The translations under genes and the position numbers were made by a program. The notes under the pieces are model-generated. The model searched no databases. It saw only the letters and a program-made list of their open reading frames with translations, and was not told the origin of the DNA. A stretch of 64,000 nucleotides of DNA from Gadus chalcogrammus (Eukaryota > Chordata > Actinopteri > Gadiformes > Gadidae), in contig NC_079434.1 in NCBI RefSeq assembly GCF_026213295.1, positions 8,235,857 through 8,299,856 on the forward strand, given 5' to 3'. Shown here in pieces: positions 23,523 through 37,100 of the stretch; the stretch's first letter is position 1; the number at the start of each line of letters is the position of its first letter.

Positions 23523-23999
23523 CTTGAGTGAATATCAAAACTCAGCCAAATGACAAGTGTTTTGATCACTAATATGTAAGTTAGTCAGGGTAATATTTCA
23601 CTTCTGGTACAAAAGTGAGGCGAGGCGTCACTGCTGGTGGGCGATGCTTTGCGGAAATGTGTCTTCTGCTACTTCTGCTTCTTTGTTGTTTTTTTACTAC
23701 ACAATTATTGCAACATTACCGCCGCCTACTGTTCACAGAGATGAAGGACTGGACTCACTTATATTTACGTATATATATTTACAAAAAATATATATTGTGT
23801 CATAATGGGAATGTTATAGGCTACGTCCGCCCCTCACCTCTTGAGCTATCCTTTCACATCTTGTATCTTTCAATGTTTGCCTAACACAACATGACCCATC
23901 AGTCGCTATACGTCAGTGCAGAAATAAATACGTTTGTAGTACATTCCCTATAATTAAATGAACAGGTTTATGAATGGTGCTCTACAGTCAACCAAGCAA

Positions 24000-24356
24000 C
24001 CTCAGCAGCAGCAGCAGTTGCAGCTTTGCTAACTCCCAAGGCCTCAGCAGCAGTAGCAGCCTTGCTAACACATCAAGGCCCCAGCAGTAGCAGTAGCAGC
24101 CTTGCTAACACCTCAAGGCCCCAGCAGTAGCAGTAGCAGCCTTGCTATCACCTCAAGGCCCCAGCAGCAGCAGCCTTGCTAACATCTGAAGCCCCCAGCA
24201 GCAGCAGCCTTGCTAACATCTCAAGGCCCCAGCAGCAGCAGCCCTCCTAACATCTCAAGGCCCCAGCAGCAGCAGCCTTGCTAACATCTCAAGGCCCCAG
24301 CAGCAGCAGCCCTCCTAACATCTCAAGGCCCCAGCAGCAGCAGCAGCAGCAGCAGC
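24000..24356. repeat. CAG-rich minisatellite
   Basis: About ten tandem units of 33-41 bp of the form CCCCAGCAGCAGCAGCC, TTGCTAACATCTCAAGG. Later units alternate between a CTTGCT and a CCCTCCT variant, hinting at a two-unit higher-order repeat. The array ends in a pure (CAG)n run just before the LINE. Confidence 0.9.
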
Positions 24357-24386
24357 TAGCATAGTAAACTCAGTAATTTAAAGACA

Positions 24387-27300
24387 ATGGCATTTTTCTT
24401 AACTTTAGTATGTTTGTTGACATTTTGGGACCTGACTCAAATGAATTGCCCCTTGGTGAGTACCACTAGCTATGTATTGAGCATGCAAGACACTTACTAT
24501 AGTGGCACTAATGATAATGTTGCCGGGTATTTTCAGCAACCACAGTCTGATTTGGTTTGGGCCTCAAAACTGTGGTCGGACCCACCTAGGGACTTACATA
24601 AACTTCTATGTTTTTTTACTTTATATAATCTTACTCTTTCCCTTAAGGAAAGGCATTGCCTGGCATTAACACATGAAAAAACTGCTTCAAAATGTAATGT
24701 GAGATGAGGAGTGATGATTGTACTACTTTTACTTCTGCCTGGAGATGTGCAATCAAACCCTGGTCCTGAATTGCAATGTATCCAGACTCCCGCTGATTTT
24801 AAATTAATGTCTGGTCTCAACTGTATTCATCTTAATGTGCGCAGCTTAGTACCAAAGATGGACATGGTCAGAATTTGGGTTAGATCAACAGACGCAGACA
24901 TTGTGGTCATCTCAGAAACTTGGCTGACAAAATCTATTACAAATGAAGACATTAGCATACTCGGATACAATGTTTATCGTACTGATAGGCCCAAGAAAGG
25001 TGGTGGTGTAGCCATTTTCGTTAAATCAAGATTTGATGCTTCAATTGTTCTGTCTGAGTCTATCTGTAAGCAATTAGAATTTTTGGCATTGAAGGTGGAA
25101 ATAGCAAAGTCCCTCTCTATGACTGTTGTCGGGTGCTATAGGCCTCCATCTGCCACAACGGTCATTGCAGCATCTTTTGTCCAAATTAAATTACAATGAG
25201 CTTTTAATGGCTGGAGATCTGAATTGGGATTGGCTAAATGCAGTTTTGGATGAATTTAAATCTTTCTGTGACTCTATTAATCTTATCCAGCTGGTCAACC
25301 TACCTACAAGGCCAAATCTTAAAAATTCTGAAAAGTCCACTTTGATTGATCTAATTCTCACAAATGTTCCTCATAAATTCTTATCCTTGGGAGTTTTCTG
25401 CAATGATTTGAGTGATCATTGTGTTGTTGCTACTTGCAGGGACACAAAAATCCCCAAACGTAAACCACGCATTATTTTCAAGAGGAATTTAAAAATATTT
25501 AATGAACAGGCTTTTCATCATGATTTGTCTTTGGTAAATTGGGGACACATAGGTCTTTTGCCGGACGTGGAGTTAGCTTAGACAATCTTTAAGGAACACT
25601 TTGTGAACATTTTAAATAAACATGCCCCCATTGGGAAATTCAGGGTTAAGGGACGAGATAATCCCTGGTTTTCCCCAGAGTTGTCAGATACCATCCATCG
25701 ACGTAATGTGGCATGGGTCAAAGCCAGAAAAAGAGATTTTGCCTCTGACTGGTCTATTTTCAGACAACAAAGGAAGAAATGCACTGCTTTTATTAAAAAG
25801 GCTAAATCTGAATATTATTTATCTGTCACAACTGAGAACGTTAATAATCCACAGAAATTTTAGAAAGTAATTAAATCTATGTCTGTAAGTATAAATCCTC
25901 CGGCTCTTCCGATATTTGTTCTAAAAGACTCGGTCCCAGTCTATGATAGAACAGACAGACAGGCAGTCTATGATAGTCTGAGGTTCTAAATTGTCTTACA
26001 ATCATTTTGTATCATCTGGTTCTTTGTTTGATTCTACGGGAGCTGCCCCTGTGTCTCCCTGCACAGAAGCTCCAAGGTTTTCAGGAGAACCCTTTAATTT
26101 CTTACCTTTTACTGTGCAGCAAGTGCATCAAGCCCTCAAAACGTTGGATAGCAGGACCAAAATCCCCTGGACCTAATTCAATGGAGCCCTACTTTTTAGA
26201 AAATAGCAGTTGATTTTGTAGCACAGCCTCTTACACTCCTTTTTAATCTCTCAATTGAAAACAAAGAAATTTCATCTGTTTGGAAGTCAGCTTTTGTTAC
26301 CCCCTTATTAAAAGGAGATGATCCAGCAGCTTTAACCAACTACAGGCCAATATCAAATCTATGTGCCTTGTCAAAAATTCTTGAATCTCTTGTGTGTGAT
26401 CAGTTAAAAGAGTTTCTAACCTCCAATGATCTTCTCTCAAAACTGCAATCAGGCTTCAGGAAAAAGCACAGTACCATCACTGCAGCTACAAAAGTGATCA
26501 ATGACATATTAGTTGCTCTCGATAAGAAGCAGCACTGTGCTTCACTTTTTATTGATCTGTCAAAGGCTTTTGACACTGTGGACCATGCTGTTTTAAAGCA
26601 TAGGCTTCTTTGCTTGGGTTTGTCAAATCATGTAGTTTCCTGGTTCACAGATTATTTGAGTGACAGGACTCAGTGTATTAAATATGATGGTCTGTGTTCT
26701 GAATCTGTGAGTGTCCACAAGGGCGTGCCACAGGGTTCAATATTAGGACCCCTCTTGTTCATTATGTACTTTAATGATTTGGGAAAAAATGCCTTTTTAT
26801 GCAGATGACACAATTATTTACTGTTTTGGATCAACTCCTGCTAGAGCTGTTGAATCTCTACAGAAAGCTTTTGATGTAGTCCAGCACACACTCCTGCAAC
26901 GAAAATGAGTCCTCACCACTGAAAAAACTAAACAAATGTTGTTTTCAAACTCTAAGAAAGTACCTCAAACTGTCCCCACAGTGTCCACTCTTGAGGGAAA
27001 TGTCATAGAGGTGGTTCATATCTATAAATATCTTGGTGTCTTGATTGATAACTCCCTTTCCTTCAAACCCCACATTGACAATCTTGTGAAGAAATTGAAA
27101 CTTAAATTGGGCTTCTTCTTCAGGAACAAATTATGTTTCTCTTTTGAGGTGAAAAAGCGGCTTGTCACTGCAACGTTTTTATCCAGTTTAGATTATGGAG
27201 ATTTGATTTATATGAATGCCAGCTAAATGTCTATGCAAGATTGATGCTGTTTACCATGCTTCTCTGAGGTTTATTACTAACTGTGGAGCCCTGACCCATC

Positions 27301-27845
27301 ACTGTGAATTGTATTCTCGAGTGGGTTGGCCCTCTTAGTCCACCAGGAGGCTGGGACATTGGTGCACTTTCATTTATAAGGCCATGCTTGGGCTACTGCC
27401 ATCATATATTTGTAATTTAATCACACAGAAAAGTGTTGCTTCTTACAGTCTGCGGTCAAACAATCAGATGCTTCTGTCAGTTCCATTTGCCCGCACTGAA
27501 TTAGGAAAAAAGGCATTCGTCCACTCTGCTCCCACCACATGGAACTGGCTGCAAAAAGATAATGATTTAATAATGATTAAACAAAATGATTTATTTGAAC
27601 GCTTTTAAATCTAAGATGCGAGCATTTCAGACCACTTCTTTTACTTGTAGATGTTTTTTATGAATTTGAATTTACTTGTAACTGTTTTTAATCATTTTAA
27701 TTTCTGTCTATATGTTGTGAGTATAATATTTTGAGTGTACAATACATATGTTATTTGTTGCTGCCTCTTGGCCAGGACTCCCTCGAAAAAGAGGTTTTTA
27801 ATCTCAATGGGTCTTTCGTGGTTAAATAAAGGTCACATCAAAGCA
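24387..27845 (+). mobile_element. Decayed non-LTR retrotransposon (L2/CR1-like, Jockey superfamily)
   Basis: Endonuclease pieces: a 24711-25199 frame (CIHLNVRSL, ISETWL, KKGGGVAIF, GCYRPPS) and a 25126-25581 frame (MAGDLNWDW, TLIDLILTN, LSDHC). A reverse transcriptase piece at 26230-26808 carries NYRPIS, SKAFDTVDH and GVPQGSILGPLLF; a frame change follows before YADDT at about 26804. C-terminal RT-associated pieces continue to 27608. Several stops and frameshifts make it non-functional. The tail near 27765-27840 (TCTTGGCCAGGACTCCCT, then GGTTAAATAAAGG) is the usual 3' end of such fish elements. GDVQSNPGP near the first endonuclease frame resembles a 2A motif. Exact 5' end unknown; an open frame at 24387-24707 may belong to it. 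Confidence 0.88.
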
Positions 27846-28090
27846 GATAAGCCAAAATTTAGTGACTATACCAGACTGTTATGATCCAACAATGTCAATA
27901 TATATACTGTACATATTTAAGGCACAATCAAAATTTGAAGACTCAATTTAGTTTTATTTCATCAACTACTTATTCGTTGTCAATTGAAAATGCATCTGCG
28001 TTTACTTTTCAACCGATACGTTTGGCGCGCCTCACATTTACGTTTTCCCTCCACCAGTGGGCGTAATTGATCTTTGTATAATTATAACTG

Positions 28091-29336
28091 CAGCTTTTTT
28101 CAATTGCTTGAACACATTTTGCAAAACTTGTCTCATTGTGTCAAAACTCAACACACAAGCGAATACGACACAACACTGAGAAATATACCATTCACATCTA
28201 TGTCGAATTGAAACTCTTCTATTGAAACCAAACAATCCTTTGTCAAAATGTCGGTCGATGACAAAATGATACACACTTGTATCATATGAATACACTTTCA
28301 GATCAGCAGCAGCACACTAGTCTACTTCATATAAAACACTGCAGTCTTCCATTTTCACTGTTTTTATTCAGTTCCACGTTTTCACAACAACCAAAAAATG
28401 TAATACCCAATACTGTACATTGCAGAAAGGTACTTTACAGTGCAGTAAATTCAGTTTAAGTAAAAATAAATCAAAAACAAACCAAAAATACACCACTGTA
28501 CTGTAAAGACAGGAAAACAAGGCAATTGTTGGTGGGTGGGCTTATGGATCCTCGCCTTGTGTGCCGAATCCATTCTATGGATTGACCTTACCTCAATGTC
28601 TCCGCAGGCCTGATCCATTGTCTGCAGAAGAGGCATGCGGGCATGTGGTTGGCGGTCATATACACGCCATCTTTGAGGCGAAAAAAACCCTTCTATAGGT
28701 TTTAGAAATGGCGAGTATACGACTTCAGATTGTTTATGGTTGGTGTGCCAGTTCCGGACCAAAACAGCCCGATGGAAACAAACATTATCCCAGACAACAG
28801 CAAACCTGGGCTGCTCTGATCTGTCCTGTTCAGCCGCATCATGGAGTGCATCTTGAAATGTGATGATATGTTGGGTATTGTAGGGACCTATTTTTGCATG
28901 ATTGTGCAGTTACCCTCGAAGGCTTATGGCGGCACACAATGATATATTTCCCCCGCGTTGCCTCGGGACGTGCACAATTGCCCTTTGGCCTTTTTGTAGC
29001 TGGCTGATAGATGTTCAGTTTTGTAATTGTTTTCAGGTGTTTATCTAAGTATTTTCAATTACCCAATGTGTTTTGTATTTTGAATAGATGTGTTTTCCCA
29101 ATGGTACGCTGAGATTTCATTTTTGAACTAAGTGTCTAATGTATGAAATAGTGTGTAGTGTGCAGGAGCAAGTAGGTTGCAGAAAGGAGCAAGTGTGTTG
29201 CCAAATTGCAACTAAAGTGCAAGCAGTGCTTTTGTAGTATGGTTACATGTGTTTAAGGTACAGTAACAAATACTTCAAGTTGTGCTACTTTGGTCTAAGC
29301 ATGTGTCTATAGTGTTCAAGCAATTGGCAAAAACTG
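28091..29336 (-). mobile_element. Decayed Tc1/mariner/IS630-type DNA transposon
   Basis: The terminal inverted repeats match: the left end begins at 28091 and reads CAATTGCTTGAACAC from 28101; the right end (29311-29336) reads the complement. The minus strand between about 29010 and 28560 encodes recognisable DDE transposase pieces: QRGGNI, GPYNTQH, VVWDNVCFHRA (second catalytic Asp) and KPIEGFFS (catalytic Glu), then RWRVYDRQP. A stop codon, a short deletion before the Glu motif and loss of the C-terminus show it is dead. A TA follows the right end. Confidence 0.82.
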
Positions 29337-29866
29337 TAAATAAAAACCTGTTTGGCTTAAAGATGACATGGTATTGACATAGCATATATATACACTATAT
29401 ATATGCTATACAATACTATATCTGACATGGTATTGACATACCATGTTGGACCATGCTAATGGCAAATACATCCTCTATATAAATCGCACCAATATCATTT
29501 AACATTAATAATTTACCACAGTTATATTACAAATCAGTATTAGGCTCCAAGGAACAAGCTCCCATTTGCCCACTCCCAGACTTATGAGTCCCAGAGTTTG
29601 TGAAGTGTTCAGACTTTCAGCAACCAGGAAAACATGTTTTTTCACCATCAGCTGATTGTGTGCAAGAAGATACTTCCTTCTTCCTGAATCTCATAGTTTC
29701 GTCACAAATACCTCTGTGTGTCTGTTATGTGCCCTGTCTGTCTGTTTCCGATTCAGAATCAGGAGTTTATTTTGTTAATCTTATTGTACAAATACACGAG
29801 TAAAATTTGTAGGCTTGGGTTCCATCAACAGTCCCATAGACGCAACAAACAGTGTGTGGTTGTATC

Positions 29867-29870
<4 letters not shown>

Positions 29871-29921
<51 letters not shown>

Positions 29922-29934
29922 GCGTGTGTGTGGC
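29871..29934. repeat. GT microsatellite
   Basis: (GT)n, with GCGT interruptions at its right end. Confidence 0.95.
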
Positions 29935-30426
29935 GTCTATGTATTTGTGTGTGTAGACACAGGGACAAGGGAACGGTAGGCATCCCTGTGAGGACACAGT
30001 GGGGCATGTGTTTATTTATTTATATAGTTAATAACGTTACTATTGTCCTGATTAGGGGGAACTGCAGGATGTCCTGTCTGAGGATGCTCTCCCGAGACTG
30101 AATCACCTTTCCTGACTCCTGATTGCATTGTTCTCCCCCTCCTCATGTTTTGGTTAAGGCCTGGAGGACCGTGGATGTTTTTGAGGTCGGGTCGGCCAAT
30201 TGGCCACTGACCTGGTTTGCAGTGTGTCTCATATCAGGGTCAATATCGTCTTACAAAGGACCAACTTTGGACTCTGTAGAGGTAGCGTGTTTGAAGTGTA
30301 ATCTGAGTGCCAGCGGCACGCTTGCATTAGCTATTGTTCAGTGATCTCTCTGTGTTTGTAACCAAAGATACGCTGTGCAGTTCTATGTTTGTTTCTTCTT
30401 TACTGTGTTGTGTACGTATGTGTGTG

Positions 30427-30495
30427 TACGTATGGGGTGTGATGTGTTGTGTGTGTGTGTGTGTGTGGTGTGTGTGTGTGGTGTGTTTGTGTTGT

Positions 30496-30540
<45 letters not shown>
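30427..30540. repeat. GT microsatellite, interrupted
   Basis: (TG)n with several TGGTG interruptions and a terminal GCGCGC. Confidence 0.93.
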
Positions 30541-30542
<2 letters not shown>

Positions 30543-30901
30543 TGTGCACATTTGTGGACATTCACTGCTTTGTTTGTCCTCATTGAATAAAGGCTTGGTC
30601 TTTGGGTCTGAATCCGTCAGCAACAACAGTTTACTCAGAGGAATTGGCGGTCCACAGAGAAGAGAGGAAATATAGTGAGAAGAATATGCCCCACACTCTG
30701 AATAAACCATGAGGGATATCCATTAGTAACAGAAAACTAATCTCAATAGGAGTCTGGTAATTGAGACACGATTTTTTGTGTATTTTACTGACTGAAAAAA
30801 CAGATAGGACCAAACAGGCACGCAAGGCAAAGGAGAGCTAGGTTAAATCAGATATTAATGAAATTCTGGTAAGTATATGGATCATTGGTTGCGATGCACG
30901 A

Positions 30902-30937
30902 TCACACACACACACACACACATGCGCACACACACAA

Positions 30938-31013
<76 letters not shown>
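30902..31013. repeat. CA microsatellite
   Basis: (CA)n with a few GCGCA and AAACG interruptions near the left end. Confidence 0.95.
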
Positions 31014-32685
31014 GTAATCAAAGTTTTTTCAATAAAGGTATGTTTACATTGCACTTCAACTTAACAGACAGTTATGCTTTTAGAAATCTAAAAATGTGTA
31101 AAAACCTTTTACACATTTACAGCCGAAAGACCAGCCTCTAGGTGGCGGTAGGACAGAACACAACATTAAATCAATTCAATCTTTTCATCCTGTACCATTC
31201 CTTAGGCTTATGTTTGTTGAACCTTTTGGGTTGTACCAGTTTCAACTATCAACAGATTGTATAGGTCGTACATATTTTGAATTGAGTTTATGCGTCTCTT
31301 TCAATTCTAAACCTAATGCCTCATGCAACAAAAATAAAAAAAAACGGGTCAAATGTTATGGTCTGACACAATTAGCGTGACTTTCATTTGCCCTTTTAAC
31401 TCCGGTCAGCCATGTAGCATTAAAGGTAGCGGAGCAGGTAACTCGTGTTTACATTACAAGCCTGACGCCAGCCCAGCGCCGTGGCCCCTGCAGCTTGGCA
31501 CGCACAGGCTCAGACTGGTAGCCACAAAGTTCAGCCAACTCGGTTGAGTTTTTCTGAATTTTGGTTACTGTTAAATAATATAAATAACAAATATGTTAAA
31601 CAAAGGTTGCAGGGTCCTACTACAGTCCAGCAATCAATACGGTTCAAGGCTGAATCTCGTTCGTCAAGTATTCTTTGAATAATAAATAGGGGCTAAAGGT
31701 TTTGTTGATGTCCATTTGTGAGCCATAGCCTAATTACGCCCCCTAAATCAAATGATCTCTCACCAGTTGGCTAAATTAGGTTGCCTAATTTCAAAATAAA
31801 AACCATTGTGAAGGTCAAGAGGTCACTCCTCCTTACATGCAGAATAACATCCAGTGGGCAACAGTAGCCTCTTGAGAACAGTTCATTCCTGTCCACTCCG
31901 CCCCCACCACACTTATTAAGGCGGTGCTTAATCTCTAGTCCTTACTTCTACACCCCTACCTGCACCAACCTCAGGGTCCCCCATGGGTATTATTTCTTCA
32001 CATGGTCACTGCCGGCTCCATTAGGGGTACTTCAAAGAGCCTTTATGCCCAGTAACCTAAACATTCCCATTCCTCTGCCCTGACTCTCACCCCGACCCCT
32101 CCTCTCCACGGATCGCACAATCTCCCACGTCTAATGGTATTTTTCTTATTTTTTCGTAAACTGCTGCACTACTTCCTTGAAGATATCCATCTGAACCTTC
32201 ATAATTGCGTGCTACACCCGCACCCCCCACCGCCAGTGGTCTTGTTACGCATGGATATCATGGTGCCTTCATCTTGTACAGGGCCGTTGAATGATCCTCT
32301 GAGTGCAAACATTAAACCGTGCCACATGGGCGACACTGATAACACAGCAAACAGGCCTGTTCCCAGCATAGGCTCAGAGCAGCTGTAACAGCTGTAAAAG
32401 TAACTGACATAATGTAATAGTGGATGACATGCCAGGGATAAGGAGTTAGCTGTACATTATCCATGCATCCTCGTGACGTGGCTACTTTCTGAAGAAATTT
32501 ATAATTTGAGACATTATTTTAATTGCTTGTGAAAAAAACAAACATCTGTCAGGTTCTACGGTTGGAGCCTACGACCAGGTCTGCATCCATAGCAAGGCTC
32601 TGCTGTTCATATATAGCAGACCTCTGCTTTTAAGAAATAACAGCACGTAGAATGCTGTATTTGACCAATGAAAATTCAAGCTGGG
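31014..32685. other. Non-coding stretch
   Basis: No exon, RNA gene or recognisable element seen; mixed AT-rich DNA. Confidence 0.4.
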
Positions 32686-32689
32686 TCAT

Positions 32690-32912
32690 AAAATTTGACA
32701 GAATGCAACAGTATGCCTTGTTGACAATAGCAAACAGAATGTAACTAGTTAAGGAAATATAATAGCAGTTGACAGAATATGACAATAGCTGACAGAATGA
32801 GGCAGTCTTTGACCTAATGTAAACGTAGTTGACAGAATATGAAAGTCGCCGACAGAATGTTACAATAGTAGACGGAATGTTCCTAGCTATCAGAATGTAA
32901 CAGTAGTCGACC
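32690..32912. repeat. Degenerate minisatellite, unit about 20 bp
   Basis: Roughly nine diverged units of the form GTTGACAGAATGTAACAATA, with ACAGAAT the most constant core. Units differ at many positions, so the array is old. Confidence 0.75.
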
Positions 32913-33425
32913 AAACTCTGTGCAAACAGGACTGTCTTGTGGAATTGCCATGAGAAAGCTAACTTTTGCAGCAGAGTTAATGAACAGGACCGGAAAGTTT
33001 GGATAGAGTACCTCCCTATGGCCCCAGAGAGGCCCCTTGTTATCAGACAAATAGTCCTTTCAAAAACAGGACCCCAAAAGAAGGAAATGTGTGTATTACA
33101 TAACTGCTACCCCTTCACCCCAGGCTCCAGAATGTACACGTAAGTGTAAAGGCACATGTCTGCTTAATCGACACCTTCTGGGGAGCATTTGTACTCAGAG
33201 AAAGAGAAGACCAATATTCAAGAAGAACAGCGATTAGCTAGCATATATTTGTTATTTGTTGTTTGTCTTTGTTTGTCATTCACTGCAGTTGTTACATTTG
33301 TTGAAATTAGAGTTATAAATAATTAGAAATTTGCTTGATTTTGCTCTGTTAAAAATAAATGAAAAGGGTTTATCCGAAAGGGTCTGAAGATGGGAGCGGA
33401 TGTTATGCTGCATCTCAACCGAAGT

Positions 33426-33706
33426 GTTTATAGTTAGGGTTACACAGCATGCAGGTTGAAGCACTGTTTGAGTTTATAGATGTGAATACACGCCAAGCAG
33501 TTTGAACCAGTGTTAGAGTTTATAGTTATTATCACATGCCAAGCAGATTGAAACAGTGTTAGAGTTGGTTATTATTACACGCCGAGCAGTTTGAAGCACT
33601 GTTTGAGTTTATAGTTATTATCACACGCCAAGCCGTTTGAACCAGTGTTAGTGTTTATAGTTCTGATTACTGGCCAAGCAGTTTGAAGCATTGTAAAAGT
33701 TTAAAG
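33426..33706. repeat. Minisatellite, unit about 55 bp
   Basis: About five units each carry CACGCCAAGCAGTTTGAA, then a CAGTG or CACTG block, then GAGTTTATAGTTATTA, with 80-95% apparent identity by eye. Confidence 0.82.
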
Positions 33707-34047
33707 TGTGTATGAATACATCTCATTTTGGTACTATCAAACTAAATTGATGGATTCACGGGAAATGTGCAGTTTAAATAAAACAATTGCCGGTGAACTA
33801 TAGAAGGCTTTCACCTGAGGTCAAACACATTCCAAGCCCCCATCTTGGTGCTTTTTCCCAATTGGTTGCTGTATTTTTAGTAAAGAAGTACCAAGACCTC
33901 AGGCTTGAACCTTATGAGGCCATCAGTTAACACACATTTAGTTCCTGGAACAATCTAGGTTAGCTTCTAGGAGGTCAGAGGCTTCCCGCAAACTGACCTA
34001 TAGAAACGCAATCCTAATCCAATTGTGCTGATGAGTAAGGCAAACAG

Positions 34048-34096
34048 ACACACACACTCACACTCACACTCACACTCACACACACACACACACACA

Positions 34097-34149
<53 letters not shown>

Positions 34150-34152
34150 CAC
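34048..34152. repeat. CA/CACT microsatellite
   Basis: (CACACT)n grading into (CA)n. Confidence 0.93.
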
Positions 34153-37100
34153 AAATGATGATTCTTCTTAAGTTCCCTTCAGCTAGTTCTGCTCTCTGAG
34201 CTCTTAACATGCGCAGACACATGTCACTCACATGGCTCACACCACATGACCACTGTGAGTGGCGTCTTTTGAACAACCCCTTCCCAGATGACCACCCTTC
34301 CACGCATGTCCTCCACCTACCCTCGTCTCCTTCTCTCCAGCACCACCTGGTCCTCGTTCCAAGCGCACAGTCGGAGTCTTTTGTCTTTCATCTTGGACGT
34401 GACCATTTGTCTTGCACTGGACCAGAACATTCACCTTTAGTCATACAGCAGACGCTTTGATCCAATGTCCCAGAGAACAATAAAAGCATAACATAGAAAT
34501 AGGAGTAGCTACGGAAAATCCCAGTGCCTCACAACCTGGTTTCAATAGCAACTGGACCCAATTCAGAGTAGCAGTAGGAATCAGAAAGTTGTTAGTATCA
34601 GTGGTAATGCAAAGGAACACAGGATTGGCAACCTGGCATTCTGCTTCTGTCTCAACAGCAGCTCAATAGCCAGCACTGCGGTGTCACCAGGGAGCTGTGG
34701 GGATGTTTGGCTGTGTTGGCTCTGCAAGGTCAGCAGTCTTTGGTTATTAAGATCCTGCGATCGAACTACAAGTTGAAACACACACTTACAGTCCAAGGCT
34801 ATATATAGGTCTGCCTCAAAGAGTCTTTGAGGTTATGCCACAGAACGACAGTCTTTCCCAGACAGGGGTTGGCCTTTTACTGGTGATTGAAGTCAATGGT
34901 GCTGCCACAAAGTCATGCTTGTTGATTTTACAGTTCTGTGTTAATAGGTAATCTAAAAAGAAAAGAAAAAACGGAGCAAATTGAGCTCAAAGTTGATCAT
35001 TAGAGTGTACCACCAATGAACAGACTATCCCTTAACTTGGATCATTAAGATCTGGTGAAACAACTAGCAGAAACGTGGGATTTACTAGCTAACAGCTTGA
35101 CTTTATTATCATCGAAATATGTTATTATGATTTATATATTTTTTTAGTTTTCCTTATTGCATTCCTAAGCATATATAACTCATAGTGAGATGCTATCTGA
35201 AGGTCAATTGAGACATATTCTCCTCCAAGCGATTCTGCCAGATTCCCACAGTTTGAAAACTGTGTCAACCGTCGCTAGCGGCATGCTAGCCCCAGCAGGG
35301 GAAACCGCTAGCGAGTTCTCCATCGCCCACCACAGTTCGTACAGAATGTTCCCGGGGCTCATATGTAGACCGTCCTAACCCACTGGCCCCTCAATACCCT
35401 TCAGTCCTGGCACGGGATGTCATCACATGATGACATGAGAGTCATGCCGCTGCCGGTCGGCCCTGTGGAGATCAGGGGCAGCCGGGCTCAGGCCTGTGAT
35501 AACCTGATCCTGAACAGACTGCCGCTGTAATTCATCACACTGACTCAATCACTCACAGGGCGAGCGGTCGCAGCCAGTCGGCCTGGCCTAGCCAAATCAC
35601 ACAGGGCGTGCTGTGTTATACAGATATAGATAGGGCTCTGCACGTGTTGTTACATATGATATGTTTATTTTCTACCCTAATGGGTTCCAGCATAGCGACA
35701 CTTCGGGGGGGGGTAGAGCAGCTGGAGAGGGGCTGCTGGTGGTCTCGTGGATGTGTGTGTGTGAATGAGTTAAAGTCTTTGTTATTGAGTGAGTGTCTCT
35801 GTGAATGACTACATTTTCTGTGAACGAGTGATTTAAACAACGTATGTCTACAAGTGAATCAAAGTGAATGTGAGACGTAACATGCTAAGTGCTTTAACTC
35901 GAATTATATTAGTTTTCGTACAATTCATTTGCCAGGAAGTGATCGTGTTAGGCACAGTTGGACTTCAGGAAAGAGCAGTCGGACCCCAGTGTTACCAGCA
36001 GAGCTCTCTACTGTGTTCAATCCAGAGTCCCTCAGGGCGCATTGGTCTTGTCTTTTAGCTATAATTAGTTTACTGGTTTATTATGGAGCTGGATCTGTAT
36101 ATAACTGCCTGGATGGTTATTATCAGGTTAACTGGGCTGCAGCAGAGTCCAAACATACGGTTGAATTCCCACATTATGACTCCGTTTTAAAAACCCTCAA
36201 TCGTTGCCTGGTACAAAAATGACATTGTAGTTATGTGGTTTGATTCCTACAATTACGTCCGTCCTACATTAAACATTCAGGCTTACAATTCAAACAGTTA
36301 CAGACAATTAAGAAACAAACTAGAGAAAACACAAAGAGGCAGACAGATGGTTGAGCTGTGTGAATGAGTGCAAAAAGATTTGAAAGATGAGCGAATGACG
36401 CTCGTGTCCTCGTCAAGCAGAACCAAGATTCCCTCTGTCCTCCTGTGACCAACAGGCTTATCAGCAGATAAAGACCAAATCAAAACCAGGGCTGTACCAA
36501 CAGGCGGGGGGATTAGACGTTGGACTTTATATTACTTCAGTCTACATCTGTTACAGAGGCCCTGAGGAGAAGACCAGATGCTAGTGTAAATCATGACTAA
36601 AGCCCTGTACATTCAGGTCAGGGTTCAGCAAAATATTCAAACACATTATTGTCAAGCAACAAATATTCACGTATTTAAAAAGGCCAATTTGGTTAATCCA
36701 CCACTGCCAAAGAATATGAATTACACCAAGTATAATTCATATACTTGTGTTTTTTTGTATGTTTTGGCATTAATATAACTAATTTATCACAACGTTACAT
36801 CCACATATACAATGAGTCATTTGGAGTTCGCCTTATCCTAATCAACATTGGTTAAATCATAAACTTTGCTGATATCTGTGAAGTCTGTGAGGAAGATGGA
36901 AGGTATTTACTGTTTAATAACATGGCTCTGAGCAATAGTTTTATTAGTATTTTGCAGTTTGTTGACATGAGGGGAAGTGTTGTGATTAGAAGAAGGCTGG
37001 ACAAGAAGGACCTTCACAGCACTGTGTACACTCTGCATGTGAAACGCATTTGTAAGCAGGGCTCCTGCTCTGCAGCTATAAATCATGTTGGCGTGTATGT

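Noticed and set aside
24387..24707. Separate small protein gene before the LINE
   Set aside because: No domain; most likely part of the LINE 5' region. Kept only as a possible 5' extension of that element.
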